A stretch of DNA of 64,000 nucleotides, taken from positions 186,001 through 250,000 of the forward strand of contig JAFLBZ010000001.1 of NCBI GenBank assembly GCA_017303715.1. Reading direction: 5' to 3'. The notes under the pieces were generated by a model. That model saw only the letters and a list, made by a program, of their open reading frames with translations. It had not been told where the DNA came from and ran no database searches. Shown in pieces: positions 56,101-62,659 of this stretch. Each line of letters opens with the position of its first letter. Position 1 is the first letter of the stretch. A program made the translations under genes and the position numbers. This DNA comes from Rhodothermia bacterium (lineage in GTDB: Bacteria > Bacteroidota > Rhodothermia > Rhodothermales > UBA2364).

Positions 56101-56216
56101 TCTGTATAGGTCGAAAAACTGGCTTGGGGCAAGATGCCAATAAGGTTAACCTGTGCCGTCTGTGACCTTACAAGCGGTGTAAATGCGAAAAGGAGTAGAA
56201 AAAGAATACGTTTCAT
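44199..56216 (-). CDS. Giant secreted beta-rich protein (about 4005 residues), unknown family
   Basis: The start ATG 56216 yields about 4005 residues with a signal peptide (MKRILFLLLFAFTPLVRSQ). An Fn3-like domain covers about 165-285. The bulk to about 2850 is repetitive beta-strand sequence; a module near 905-1170 is repeated near 1635-1880 (PKNNPVFRF/PKNNPIFAF and SVAYITVKTNGAA/SVAYVQLKQGNNL). An Ala-rich helical, coiled-coil-like stretch follows (ENMKNEANAAQQALQAAIAA, near 2880) and continues to about 3300. C-terminal Fn3-like modules carry YAIGSAYGESDIQSW and YAIGTAAGLADVRGW. The 16 cysteines I found lie in eight local pairs, fitting disulfides outside the cytoplasm. There is no T9SS domain and no catalytic motif. 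It is the middle gene of a three-gene operon. Family and function are unknown. Confidence 0.85.
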   Translation of the reverse strand: MKRILFLLLFAFTPLVRSQTAQVNLIGILPQASFSTYTDLLREYETGKYQIQFLYQNPLDASPVSFRFKVTFRHNDKVLYTTTSRPNTYSPGIYTYRTFKDAPSITFDDGVQDVINKLESKYQSVALRSGLIPEGRYELEIEPLTDAAIMTVPGIGTSEITYPEPAELISPINESEVLIAPMTFSWLPVVGAITDRFQYSLQIVKILPNQTPSQALSSNPPVTGQVVRTNQTTFVYSAAYPALEDNTRYAVRVKTEETSRNAPITRDGFSEIVTFTKMSANVVEDPVAPPVDDPNAIPAWDQVDLVPGFAQLRGLSKAFSQDIAGLKTLSGFATLRLEMMNGPIELRVRLQNLQVQPQAFAITNGQVYLGNVLSSLGVPFPDQNVQLQDLYWDRIKGFVAEAKIRHPQTGNYLPATGQISFDASGFSGFLEANLPNPVVYESGPVKLILGRLGVRLPAGETTGVATLNLFGNPTTCRIEGVSLNDLAGQIPVLCRLDLSVNNTPDQSKIKLKIQQLNGTFAVDATQNSLVTDLTLMAELALLTRDGKYCGVVFPIRVREETVPQPELGIQNCDPRQTYLETGSLDLNIGRIRLATFAFNADFTWTYRFNLDAGLGHPIFGSQPLATFSGLNFDGTPIQIPEISLSKSLLSHTTTISLAPFEGRIEGFRQPAVVLDWLGMSKADAGPWNAQVDLELRMSSALSRVPSCLQALAMKVQNGLWNGTFFGWSSNLAELPIPCVVGLKSPELAEPIAQLDVEKMRANIRINLEENGSLTIDGRALPTGRVRLSGPLQPEKNIVLGEVTVLQGQELAQVYLNRRGFWVSETTGIGNSLQNVSVTHQHYRVKLTSSGLVFGEEAGKQTARFSNLTGEGDLAGVGLVPVQVNLDVMNGRFDNWQIGATAGGITQTQISLPKNNPVFRFYANEVQFEASGIRINGRGNLLGIGTLSETATSTLGGVTFDEVRLDPATHQIQSGTITLDNALPMFAAVDRQTGHITYTSVPQSPATELPEGLRFVFPASSQLSSLGWTFPQPEAGAAVQNVVQNGDIRVGELALTGLETQVSPDLWFSLSPFAPKEGEVGFDQNGNRIATLNALGLRMATNLASALLPDQISLPLESVAYITVKTNGAAVVSSEDMGNGLLRLFTLPGKKARWMLPALQGQQAEPPMVEVAFDNLVYNPNTRQVVGGRLGVSVAGREDLKLPDGLPFSVLMVGFEDEKLNLTGKMSLFGQPLGDGCPVQLFTQTDHQWKVSTTCNPSQFIPLVAERGLVGMNMRTLNIQMSVPFQNGSPTFLITGQSDIQVRNASNLILASASAEFRYSPDGFAITRFDPVYAEAQTWEVGNLGLRIAGIRNLQMDYQQNHFAFRMGLAASLWLSLKNERGLEIPVNGLELTENGLDLPALDLHEGTNPPLNAPYVNLNAYQIQPIGFRLPQTRINVFGVNPPQISPEIDLRVKPFGLADRAPELAGQTLIIRNAGFENGLLNGQFNDLELLQEKPLSLGGQAALLVKRIGGRLFADEGVQNGEVRMEGELKWPSVVQNADNCKTSLSLKMSLSGQIEGQIPNLAPCGAIRFGEVSLQFQQSALSLKLGGGEETFLLSGNAEAVIASQNSEVRGTGRLAVNLLNGDLLAPTSIAINQPFIWQYPKNNPIFAFSISNALLTEGGLKLNGSGGLRVGGATVNTSFNNAVFGLAGNVLQSGSIQVSAPLALQFFFDRGEWGLTDVATPLPSSGNVLKMGLPALINITKDGLTLSGEGSAEMRIGGLVFPQLKQKFGPVALGFGSVYVRDGKIEYFRTRDDGQEERVAYLDQDGFHPDNIGEAIADLIPEKLPVPTTSVAYVQLKQGNNLLVATENLGGGRMRLFSRPGQTNDLVLEGISGKPTAKTSFSVVFNGASVEAFEKLDVEVTDALNQKLFNGTPLALKQMRFQVVNGAPALLVDATVKLPKMLDRDAPLELVGLRLTDRGFDNATLTLGDASPQFQQSCSDNPLKKLNFGGDSVQISICGVSFNIQNNSFGGMALSGQLATAFFKDDAGKPGRFQLVGGYNNAWNFDVLMDPRFSGKNLGNSGEDAFGAPGPVLLEGIPLGFADFVPSRIGLVNNDQEFALMLDGIFKMEKLLGKGFALGVSGLKIGTGGVALTQAEFNNQQQTKFLGEQFPLLIRRMRLSIQNAILRFGLDGELSFLGKTLPINNLVIGTDGSFSVGDAALNLLNPNDPIKIIPNLFEFNTLKIGVENNRPKITASGLITLPEPFKSTGEAGLTVALAQDGSPIFTPIYPTFDFGKDEPVAGSPEVDLGGIARLKLTGIKFVADWNNLSNTSIMASASLKFGNDDAKVIAFGSPSDIDQNWGFRLSATNGVEWRMPSAQFRFDLDAGVFKMTNLSIGFKPQNGFAVVIGGTASLNLAGSSGSFGYQGLTIGSSGILDSGGPTGEVSVKLMEVVSLTLNGFSFSSSPTTLNLQTSSGGPSGVQQSTEAIAVNYYLKAGASITIGEGLGGGVDEVLVYEKQGGGFFLSIKNAHLELGGIAKATASMQYLTDARGFVLRVAGGVELAPGLGGALAGKIGVRDGKVTMGLFAKVDFPIEIFPGVLTLTSIGAGFFIRPEQADMELVMTLPGLREALYKPDRVPQIEGMDFTALLFAQVEVLRLVKGRALLAFSFGDGFEKFDFTLNANVTIFDLPVFQAGMYLSIHKEPNLFRIGGEVGVKLDFGFLLYAGAEVGFNLVSQNGKTNWAIWGNVKARVLFVGMEGEFFVGDPGFLFKLKVDAGLALAIVSTTVHFDFMVWWRSNGRNMGAYGEMTAGIEVLGFEVASVTAKGAFIKRNNNTLFYAGAKVKVLFAKVSIYLANYNGDWDGGLGSNSAYEAMIAEAMQDAENMKNEANAAQQALQAAIAAAAFMSKEQLTASGKAFLLLRPDQKASIMGPGSNVWNYSAKYYSRTGRNYRPTAFSDIYSQVLAGDVPEKFYSEDHYMNMMRASLDALKTKEASILARLEEIKSIAIEAVRESEKMEQDMDAIRNPITNVQMNWQGEIPPSFGMDDQAEAANQNALGNLQAAMEVIEGKYRQAIVQVWQHIGKTEVSLLGDANWMNGLERPNTLPAIPSSGEGEIEAQARMFSASLNNVYSYFSRRIAHVWTLRKEFQQRLNFLNSLAPATENEITVTTDVAWTRRCLLTNALDPQNFGHCSNSVNYDAGAMASILYQNMTIGTSISYNDMATNATTMNNAIKKAADDGNEGSFKENVNRIQREFWVDRFRLGLEWLIEGTGPERIQNEISSFSTQRENLLSAWENFSTKVGEIHRLKSQMVVTLYGMVADFKTWRTATNLQGNEPLEALKTGLGQALQAPVIANISLVAQRNANLGVVNLTWAAYHPLAVTEYALAVSGGIATVRANPINNTPPTIDATKPLYLQKIAYVSNVMASFLPERTALSVGRNTEQRFETPRLLKDEKVQTLTVTLQARGAAGNVIRRTATFNVDVSEEGVVVVNPNVLQVGVKVPTSNGNLVSQDSSSPTINSANLVMRKEGYVQEMGILDTEKGVTPIWVSKRNRVAIDVSASDPESDIKSFSYAIGSAYGESDIQSWQPLVGNIARTQTSSRISGEVSGLNLQEDQDYYFSVVAENGQGLQTVWYAANPVRLDLLPPKAPSLIQFVNGQAAIQDAPMPDAVVYPPVEQTEINNYPKRGDSPYLPTYYQVEIFNPKDAIRRYGYVVTNKRDTSGVIADAFARRNMEQFWYLDPPVRYKDRIEGETMTLDIRNTVPYADARLLVFSEDFLGRRSAAIMINLGNTPDPTRPLAPIMRSYRLISHNTSQAVFVNTEPGLDKETGIRTCEYAIGTAAGLADVRGWTKAEGCDRGDFGQSFAVPNTETLGLEPYFVSFRVSNGQGNMSGLSVVGPVLIREDQTPPNLGEAQGIWDPRKQTLTVSLIDLKDEESGVNGRVSYVFSYRKTNNLGLLSQEVYRTISQNVWLGTLQPEEVGTKEFSIPLSINKDFVPFEIHVTVANPLGLIRTFTIELQ

Positions 56217-56240
56217 ATCGTTTGGCAAATCTGGAAGGTC

Positions 56241-57950
56241 TTAAAAACGGTGTTCGTACCGGAGCGTCCCCCGAAATTCAGTAAAAGAAGCGAGCGTGCC
56301 TTCGGCAGCATTTGAGAGAAGTTGTAAACCCAGCGATAGGCCGTCTTTTTGCGTTAAAGTGTAATTACCCTGAAGCAGCGCCGTCCGCTGCCTGCTTATC
56401 AAGGACACGCCCGCAACCGGAAGGGTCTCGTTCTGATTCGAGGCAGCGGTAAGATTCAACCCCAATTTGCGGTTAAACAGTTGTGTCCCGGCCCCCAAAC
56501 TCAAACCGGAAGCCTTCGTTTCCGAAAAGTTATTCTGGTTTTGTAGGGTACTTCCCCCCATATTCACGGTTAAACCAGATGGCAAACTCAGGCTGTAGGC
56601 GGCATGTAGGGTTCGCGTATTAAAATCGGGCGATGGCCGTTTTCCGGAAAGGACGGAAGGACTGAAGTCTGAAAACCTTTGCAGGCTAAACGTTGTATTG
56701 ATGGCATGTCCCAAATTGCCCGTGCGGAGCGTAAGGATGGGCATTATGGTAAGCATATTGGTCTTTTGGTCTTGTATAAGTCCGGAGGTCTCCAAGGTCG
56801 GTTCTATTGGTTTGGATTCGTTCCGCATTTGATTCCAAACTACCGAAAACATAACATTTTTCAATAACCGCACTTGTAAGTTCGCACCCATTTGCGATCG
56901 CGTCAAGGTGGACATGCGCTGCTCCAAGAGATTGTTCATCTGTCGGTTATACTGCAATCCAAGATTTAAACGGCGTTTAAACAGACGAAAAGTGGGTTGG
57001 ATATAAAGGGCCTCACGATCGTCCTGCGCACTCACAATCCCTAAAGACCTAAAATTGGGCTGAATACGCTCGTAGCCCATACGCATACCAAAGGCGGGAT
57101 ACGTAACCCGTAATTCCCCATTTGCTGCAAAATCTGCACGAGTTGAGGTATGTAGGGTAAACCGGCGGAGCACTTTGTTGAGGGTTTCGGTTAATCGTGC
57201 GTCTAAGCCTGCATTTGCAATCGAGAGGGTGTCTAAGGATATGTCAGACGAATAAGCGGATAGGGTTCCTTGTAATTGTAAAACAATTTTTTCGGGGATG
57301 ATAGGCAGTTGAAAATCCGGGGTAAGGGTTGCGTTTTTTACAGGTTTGATGTTTGGACGTACAAGGGCAACATGGTTGGTATCGTCAAAGGCATAGGTTA
57401 ATGCAAGGCCGATGTACCCTTTTGGGTCACCCAGTGCAAACCTGCCCGCATACATCCGTTGTGCAAAAGTGCCATTTTCAAACAAGGACTCTGTAGAACC
57501 TTTGGTGGCACGTTTTGTTTGTCCGGCAGCCACATTTAGGACAAAAAAACGAGGGCTTAGCTCGATAGCACCGCCCAACATCGAAACGCCATTGAGGGCA
57601 TATCGTCCCAAAACCGGACTGACCGAGCCAATGCCCAATTTCCCCCACTTCCATTGCGTGTTAAAGCCAACTTGATTGATGCTTTGACGCAATTTATTGT
57701 CTTCGGTAGAATAGAGTAAATTTATACCAGATTGTAGCCCCAAAAGATTGAACTGCACATTACCAAAGGCTTGCGCACTGCTGCCCGGACGTCGTGCTTC
57801 GATACCGGAAACGTGGTACAATTCGCCACTAAAACCAATACCTCCATTCACTTTAAAGACTTGTTTTTTAAGATTTTGAGCATATGAAATTAGGGGACTT
57901 GACAAAATACAAAGCCCCAATCCTATGCGAAGCAAGTGTTTAACCTTCAT
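56241..57950 (-). CDS. Outer-membrane beta-barrel-like protein, first gene of the giant-protein operon
   Basis: The start ATG 57950 gives 569 residues with a signal peptide (MKVKHLLRIGLGLCILSSPL). The mature sequence is alternating amphipathic strands ending in an aromatic residue (FRGTLRYEHRF), the classic outer-membrane insertion signal. Segments such as VNGGIGFSGELYHVSGIEA, GLQSGINLLYSTED and LNLGLQYNRQMNNLLEQRM look like barrel hairpins. No plug, POTRA or TonB box is apparent. It precedes the giant gene by 24 bp, so it may anchor or export that protein. I do not recognise a named family. Confidence 0.8.
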   Translation of the reverse strand: MKVKHLLRIGLGLCILSSPLISYAQNLKKQVFKVNGGIGFSGELYHVSGIEARRPGSSAQAFGNVQFNLLGLQSGINLLYSTEDNKLRQSINQVGFNTQWKWGKLGIGSVSPVLGRYALNGVSMLGGAIELSPRFFVLNVAAGQTKRATKGSTESLFENGTFAQRMYAGRFALGDPKGYIGLALTYAFDDTNHVALVRPNIKPVKNATLTPDFQLPIIPEKIVLQLQGTLSAYSSDISLDTLSIANAGLDARLTETLNKVLRRFTLHTSTRADFAANGELRVTYPAFGMRMGYERIQPNFRSLGIVSAQDDREALYIQPTFRLFKRRLNLGLQYNRQMNNLLEQRMSTLTRSQMGANLQVRLLKNVMFSVVWNQMRNESKPIEPTLETSGLIQDQKTNMLTIMPILTLRTGNLGHAINTTFSLQRFSDFSPSVLSGKRPSPDFNTRTLHAAYSLSLPSGLTVNMGGSTLQNQNNFSETKASGLSLGAGTQLFNRKLGLNLTAASNQNETLPVAGVSLISRQRTALLQGNYTLTQKDGLSLGLQLLSNAAEGTLASFTEFRGTLRYEHRF

Positions 57951-58208
57951 CAACAAAACCATATGATGCGCATTGAGATACGGAAAGACTTGACTGTAGC
58001 GACGAGCAAAACAACTGTTTATGGGATGACAAAGCAGACTACCCCAATTTTTATACACCAGTTCTTCTTTTCTCCTCTACATCTTATATTCCGACAATTC
58101 ATCGGGTTATTAATCATCCACTTCAAAAAAAGATGACCTCTTTGGGGGCTTTATTTTCGATAAGTTGGTATAAGTGTTTGATTATGGTAACCAAGCCCAC
58201 GCCCAGCT

Positions 58209-58799
58209 ATGATCCCACCGTATTCTTCAGATGAATTTTCCGAACTGCTCTTGCAGTACCGCGAAGGAGACAAGTCGGCCTTGAACGAATTGTGGCCGAT
58301 GGTTTACCCCCAATTACGTTCTTTGGCACACCGCCACCGTTTGCATTGGCATCAAAACGAGACCCTTAATACCACAGCCCTCATCCACGAAGCCTACCTC
58401 CGTTTTGCGGAGAACACCAAAAATGCCGTACAAAACCAAGCCCATTTTTTTGCACTGGCTTCGCGGATCATGCGTTCGATCGTGTTGGATTATGCAAAGC
58501 ACCGCAATCGCCAAAAACGAGGCGGGGACGTGTTACATGTTTCCTTAGATTTTGCCATCGAATTATCGGAAGACGTAGCCGAACATTTGATTGAATTGGA
58601 CGAAGCCCTCCAAAAACTGGAAGCGTTTGACGAAAGAGGTGCAAGAATCATCGAAATGAGGATATTTGGCGGATTGTCTCTTCAGGAAACTGCAGCGGCT
58701 TTAGACATCTCGATACCAACTGTAACGCGAAATACCAAGTCTGCTCAAGCATGGCTTTATCGCTTCATGCACGAGGATGAATTGGGCCATCAAAAATAA
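58209..58799 (+). CDS. ECF-type RNA polymerase sigma factor (ECF sub-family linked to Ser/Thr kinases)
   Basis: 196 residues. Region 2 is visible as YREGDKSALNELWPMVYPQL with ETLNTTALIHEAYLRF and HFFALASRIMRSIVLDYAKH, and region 4 as EMRIFGGLSLQETAAALDIS followed by TVTRNTKSAQAWLYR. This is the ECF sigma group (PF07638/TIGR02999) regularly encoded beside a Ser/Thr kinase with TPRs. The kinase gene follows 4 bp after the stop (TAA at 58797-58799, ATG 58804). The sigma gene is divergent from the barrel-giant-Fn3 operon, 258 bp away, and may activate it. No anti-sigma gene is present; kinase signalling is the likely input. Confidence 0.93.
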   Translation: MIPPYSSDEFSELLLQYREGDKSALNELWPMVYPQLRSLAHRHRLHWHQNETLNTTALIHEAYLRFAENTKNAVQNQAHFFALASRIMRSIVLDYAKHRNRQKRGGDVLHVSLDFAIELSEDVAEHLIELDEALQKLEAFDERGARIIEMRIFGGLSLQETAAALDISIPTVTRNTKSAQAWLYRFMHEDELGHQK

Positions 58800-58803
58800 A
58801 GTA

Positions 58804-61410
58804 ATGAACGCTCTGGATGCTCGCCAACAAGTACAAACAGCGTTCGAGGAAATCTCGGACTTGCCTAAAACAGCCCAGAATGCGGCACTGGCGCACTTAA
58901 GCCCACCATTACGCCAAGAGGTTGAAGCCCTTTTGTCTGCATCCGAACATGCCGAAGCCTTTTTCGAGGATGCACAAATACACATCAGCAAGAGTATTCG
59001 CCAACGCCCACAAGTGAATAAGGAAATTGGACACTATCGGTTGGTTTCACTTTTAGGCGAGGGTGGCATGGGTACCGTTTATCGCGCCAAACGCATTGAC
59101 GGCGCCTATGAATTGGAAGTCGCCATTAAAATCTTGCAAAATGCCCTCAGTTCCGCTTTGTATCAACGGTTTTTGGCGGAACGACAGATTTTGGCGCACC
59201 TGAGACATCCAAACATTGCCCAATTGGTAGATGGCGGAACCACTCATGAGGGCTTGCCGTGGTTGGCTATGGAATTGGTGGAGGGTGAACCCATCACCCA
59301 GTTCTGTGAACGAAACGGGCTTAACCTTACTGCTCGGATAAAACTCTTTTTGAAGACATGTGAAGCAGTTCGATTCGCGCACCGGAATTTGGTGGTACAC
59401 CGAGACCTGAAGCCTTCTAATATTTTTGTGACGCCAAACGGAGAGGTTAAGCTATTGGACTTTGGTATTGCCAAACTCATTGAGGCCGATGCCTTGAATA
59501 CCCAAACCGCCTCCCATCATCTTTGGTTTACACCAGCCTACGCCTCGCCAGAACAGCTAAAAGGTGAATCCATTACCACGGCCTCAGATGTTTATCAGCT
59601 TGGCCTAATCCTTTATGAATTAATCACTTCCGAAAAACCGTTTTCTAAAAACCAAACTTCTTCCGCACAACTTCAACACGAAATCCTAACGCGAACGCCT
59701 ACACCACCCAGCCGAAAAATGCCGACGGGATACGCAAAAAGAAGAACCGCAAGAAATGAATTGGATGCCATTTGTTTGATGGCCTTGCGGAAGGAGCCAG
59801 AAAGGCGTTATGGAACCGTAGAAGCCCTGATGAATGACTTGCAACACCACTTAGATGGCCTGCCCGTCTTTGCACAGCCAGATACGTGGGGGTATCGGCT
59901 CCAAAAGTTTGTATCCCGCCATCGCCTATCCGTACTTATAGGGTTTATCACACTTTGTGTCGTTTTCGGTTCAGCCATTTTTATGGCCTTCCAGCAACAA
60001 CAAATCCGTGAAGAACGCGACCGCGCCAAGTCGGAGGCAGAACGTGCCCAGTTGGTGGCCTCTTTTATGGAAGAAATGTATGCCCTCGGCGAATCCGACG
60101 CAGCAAGAGGCGGGATTATACAAGTCAATAAGCTCTTAGCGCAAAGCGAGGCCAAACTACAACGCAGCCAATCGGAAAATCCGGGGGTGCAAGGGCAACT
60201 AATGGACGTGATTGCACGCGCACACACGCAGGTAGGCAATCATCGCAAGGCACTTTCTTTACGATTTCGGGCATTGGCACTCAAAAAACAAGCCTTTGGT
60301 GAACAGCATATCGAAACGGCAATTACACTCGAAGACCTTACAACTTCGTACATGTATCTCTTTTTGCCAGATAGCGCTGCCTATTATATGGAATCGTCAT
60401 TGGCACTATTCGAGAACTTGCTGCCGACAAACGACCCTAAGACGCTTTATGCCTATCTACATTTAGGAACCGTTCGCGAAGCACAACACCGACCACAAGA
60501 CGCCATCGCTTTGTATAAAAAAGCAGAATCCGGCTACAAAACATTGCAAAATCCACCTAAAAAGGATCTCGCAAACCTTTATAATGCTTGGGGATATGTC
60601 CTTGTAACCACCCGTCGCTACAAAGAGGCCGGCGCAATTTTAGAAAAGGCACGTACTGCCGCATTACAACACAACCAAGGACTCCACGAAATCACCCCAA
60701 TGATCTGGGGAACGCTTGGTTTGATGTATGCCGGACAAAAAAGCCTCGTTCAAGCTGCACAGGTTTATCAAAAAGCCATTACCACACGAGCGCAATTATT
60801 GGGCTGGCAAAACAAACGCCTACTACAAAGCTTAAATTATTTAGGCGGTTTCCAAATGGCGGCAAATTTGGATAGAGATGCTTTTAACACCTTTGTGAAA
60901 ATTGAAGCCATACAGCAGACGCTACCGCATATCACAACCGAAGAAAAAGGTTTAAACGCTTTCTATTTGGCCCTTTTATCGGAAAAACGCAAAGACCAAA
61001 CTGCTGCAAAGCAATTTCTGGCCAAAGCAGAGACCGCCTTTGGTTTTGAACAAAAAAAATCAGGTCTTAACCCGCAATTAAATACCACAAGGGTTTTATT
61101 TCTTAAGGCTCTTTTAACTAATAAATCGGCGGAAAGTGCCTTTAAAAATGCTTTTTATCAACTCAAAAGTGCATTTCCAACATCGCCAGAGGTACACTTG
61201 CTTCAGGGCTATCAATCGGATTTATACACAAAGTCGGGGCAATTTGAACGCGCAGAAGCCTTATTGTTAGAAGCCAATAACACACTTGACCGCCTTTCAG
61301 GAATGAACCTGCGTTTCCAGATCCAAATCTGGTCGAGGCTCCATACCCTGTACCTAAAATGGGACAAGCCAGAAATGGCCGCCAAATGGCTAAGTACGCC
61401 CGCACTGTAA
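58804..61410 (+). CDS. Membrane Ser/Thr protein kinase with C-terminal TPR domain
   Basis: 868 residues from ATG 58804 (an upstream in-frame ATG at 58777 would overlap the sigma gene by 23 bp). The kinase core has GEGGMGTVYRA (P-loop, about 85-95), the ATP Lys K109 in VAIKIL, HRDLKPSNIF (199-208) and DFGIA (219-223), all intact. A transmembrane helix lies about 375-396 (LIGFITLCVVFGSAIFMAF), followed by a charged linker and TPR-like repeats to the end. The kinase faces the cytoplasm and the TPRs should be periplasmic. It is translated with the ECF sigma factor and probably controls it, by phosphorylation or binding; this is inferred. Confidence 0.95.
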   Translation: MNALDARQQVQTAFEEISDLPKTAQNAALAHLSPPLRQEVEALLSASEHAEAFFEDAQIHISKSIRQRPQVNKEIGHYRLVSLLGEGGMGTVYRAKRIDGAYELEVAIKILQNALSSALYQRFLAERQILAHLRHPNIAQLVDGGTTHEGLPWLAMELVEGEPITQFCERNGLNLTARIKLFLKTCEAVRFAHRNLVVHRDLKPSNIFVTPNGEVKLLDFGIAKLIEADALNTQTASHHLWFTPAYASPEQLKGESITTASDVYQLGLILYELITSEKPFSKNQTSSAQLQHEILTRTPTPPSRKMPTGYAKRRTARNELDAICLMALRKEPERRYGTVEALMNDLQHHLDGLPVFAQPDTWGYRLQKFVSRHRLSVLIGFITLCVVFGSAIFMAFQQQQIREERDRAKSEAERAQLVASFMEEMYALGESDAARGGIIQVNKLLAQSEAKLQRSQSENPGVQGQLMDVIARAHTQVGNHRKALSLRFRALALKKQAFGEQHIETAITLEDLTTSYMYLFLPDSAAYYMESSLALFENLLPTNDPKTLYAYLHLGTVREAQHRPQDAIALYKKAESGYKTLQNPPKKDLANLYNAWGYVLVTTRRYKEAGAILEKARTAALQHNQGLHEITPMIWGTLGLMYAGQKSLVQAAQVYQKAITTRAQLLGWQNKRLLQSLNYLGGFQMAANLDRDAFNTFVKIEAIQQTLPHITTEEKGLNAFYLALLSEKRKDQTAAKQFLAKAETAFGFEQKKSGLNPQLNTTRVLFLKALLTNKSAESAFKNAFYQLKSAFPTSPEVHLLQGYQSDLYTKSGQFERAEALLLEANNTLDRLSGMNLRFQIQIWSRLHTLYLKWDKPEMAAKWLSTPAL

Positions 61411-61467
61411 TGTTTCCCTCTTAAATGCGACAAAAAACAGAAATACCTTTTGTAAACACCAGCATAT

Positions 61468-61977
61468 ATGAAAAAGTACTTGACACTCTTCTTCCTGACC
61501 GTGATAACCGCGTGTGACACAACCATCCCGACAAATCCAGACAACCGAACAACCGACCAAATCATGTACGACCTATCAAAATCAATTAATGGTTATGTTT
61601 GGTACAAGAAAACGGATGTATTCTTACCCAAAAGTACTGGTAGCGGCCACAACACTCCACTCATGCGCACGCGGTTCAACACCATTGCAGCCGAAAAATT
61701 GGACGGTGCAGGGAAGGTAAAGCCCGGCAGCACCTTTCCCGAAGGTTCCTTAATTGTCAAGGAATTGGCTGCCTCAACCGGAGAAGTGTCAGTCTTTGCG
61801 ATCATGTATAAAAGCACGAAAAGCACGAATGCCGATGCAAATGGCTGGAACTGGGCCTATCTCAACACCGATGGCAGTGTGCGGATTTCGTCCGATCAAA
61901 AAGGCGCGGCTTGTATTTCGTGTCATGCACAATCCGGACATATTGACGCGGTACTGATGAACAAATTTTTTCCCTGA
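61468..61977 (+). CDS. Cytochrome P460-like monohaem lipoprotein
   Basis: 169 residues with a lipobox (ITAC, Cys about 16). NGYVWYKKTDVFLPKSTGSG, TFPEGSLIVKEL, VFAIMYKSTKS and WNWAYLNTDGSV resemble the cytochrome P460-like fold, and the C-terminal CISCH is a single haem-c motif. It is probably an envelope redox or NO/hydroxylamine-related protein; the activity is not provable from sequence. It starts 57 bp after the kinase gene on the same strand and may share its transcript. Confidence 0.78.
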   Translation: MKKYLTLFFLTVITACDTTIPTNPDNRTTDQIMYDLSKSINGYVWYKKTDVFLPKSTGSGHNTPLMRTRFNTIAAEKLDGAGKVKPGSTFPEGSLIVKELAASTGEVSVFAIMYKSTKSTNADANGWNWAYLNTDGSVRISSDQKGAACISCHAQSGHIDAVLMNKFFP

Positions 61978-62593
61978 ACCGTTCCTATGAAGGTTCGCAT
62001 TGAAATGTAAGCAATGGATTAATCAAGCCATCAACATAAGAGGCTCAAGCACCATTGGATGCTACGAATCTGTAATTAACCTCGGACAATCATTGACCGT
62101 CTATCACTGAATAACAAGTATATTGTCAATATTAAGCCAATCTTTAACTTTAAAAAAATTAAGGCTTTAACGTGCATTCTATAATCAAGCGGAAGCCTGC
62201 AAAAGCCAGTCCCGGCCTCAAGAGCGTCTTGTAAGAACTCACGGGATTGCATAAATTTGAGTTTTACTAGGGTTTGTTCTACTTTTAATGAATGGCATAG
62301 CTCTGTAGGTGCGGTATCTTATTAGAAATCGGTTTCCAAATGCACAACAAAGCCCCGTAGGGGCGGCATCTTTACATGACGAGGAATACTGGTTGTTCGT
62401 AGCCAAAGCCATCCATTTTGGTTGAATGCAGTCATCAATGTTGACGGTATGAGCCGAAACCCGGTGGCTCAGCTAACCAGCGGATTTTCCTAAGGGTTGC
62501 TCTGCCATTATTGAACAACACATCATACTATTAAGATAGAGGCGATCTTAATTATGCAAAAAATAAAGGGCAGGATTGTTAATATGATACAAA
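61978..62593. other. Non-coding region carrying dispersed repeats
   Basis: About 620 bp with no convincing gene on either strand. It holds the two degenerate repeat copies at 62295-62379 and a small stem TGAGCC/GGCTCA (62450-62455 with 62466-62471). Nothing else is recognised. Confidence 0.5.
62295..62379. repeat. Two diverged copies of a GCCCCGTAGGGGC-type palindromic repeat
   Basis: Copy 2 (62347-62379) holds AGCCCCGTAGGGGCGGCAT followed by CTTTACATGA. Copy 1 (62295-62324) holds AGCTCTGTAGGTGCGGTAT followed by CTTATTAG. Aligned over about 20 bases they match at about 16. The core GCCCC-GTA-GGGGC is palindromic. Similar GTAGGGGC elements recur across intergenic regions in some environmental bacterial genomes, from memory. 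Confidence 0.6.
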
Positions 62594-62630
62594 CAAAATA
62601 AGCGCGTATGCCCAAAAAACATGCGCGCTT
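62594..62630 (-). terminator. Terminator of the beta-propeller/barrel gene
   Basis: An 11-bp stem, AAGCGCGTATG (62600-62610) with CATGCGCGCTT (62620-62630), one wobble, encloses a 9-nt loop. On the minus strand it is followed by ATTTTGTTTG. It is 30 bp beyond the stop at 62660. Confidence 0.85.
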
Positions 62631-62659
62631 TGTATTTAAATACCTAAGCTAAGAAGGCG

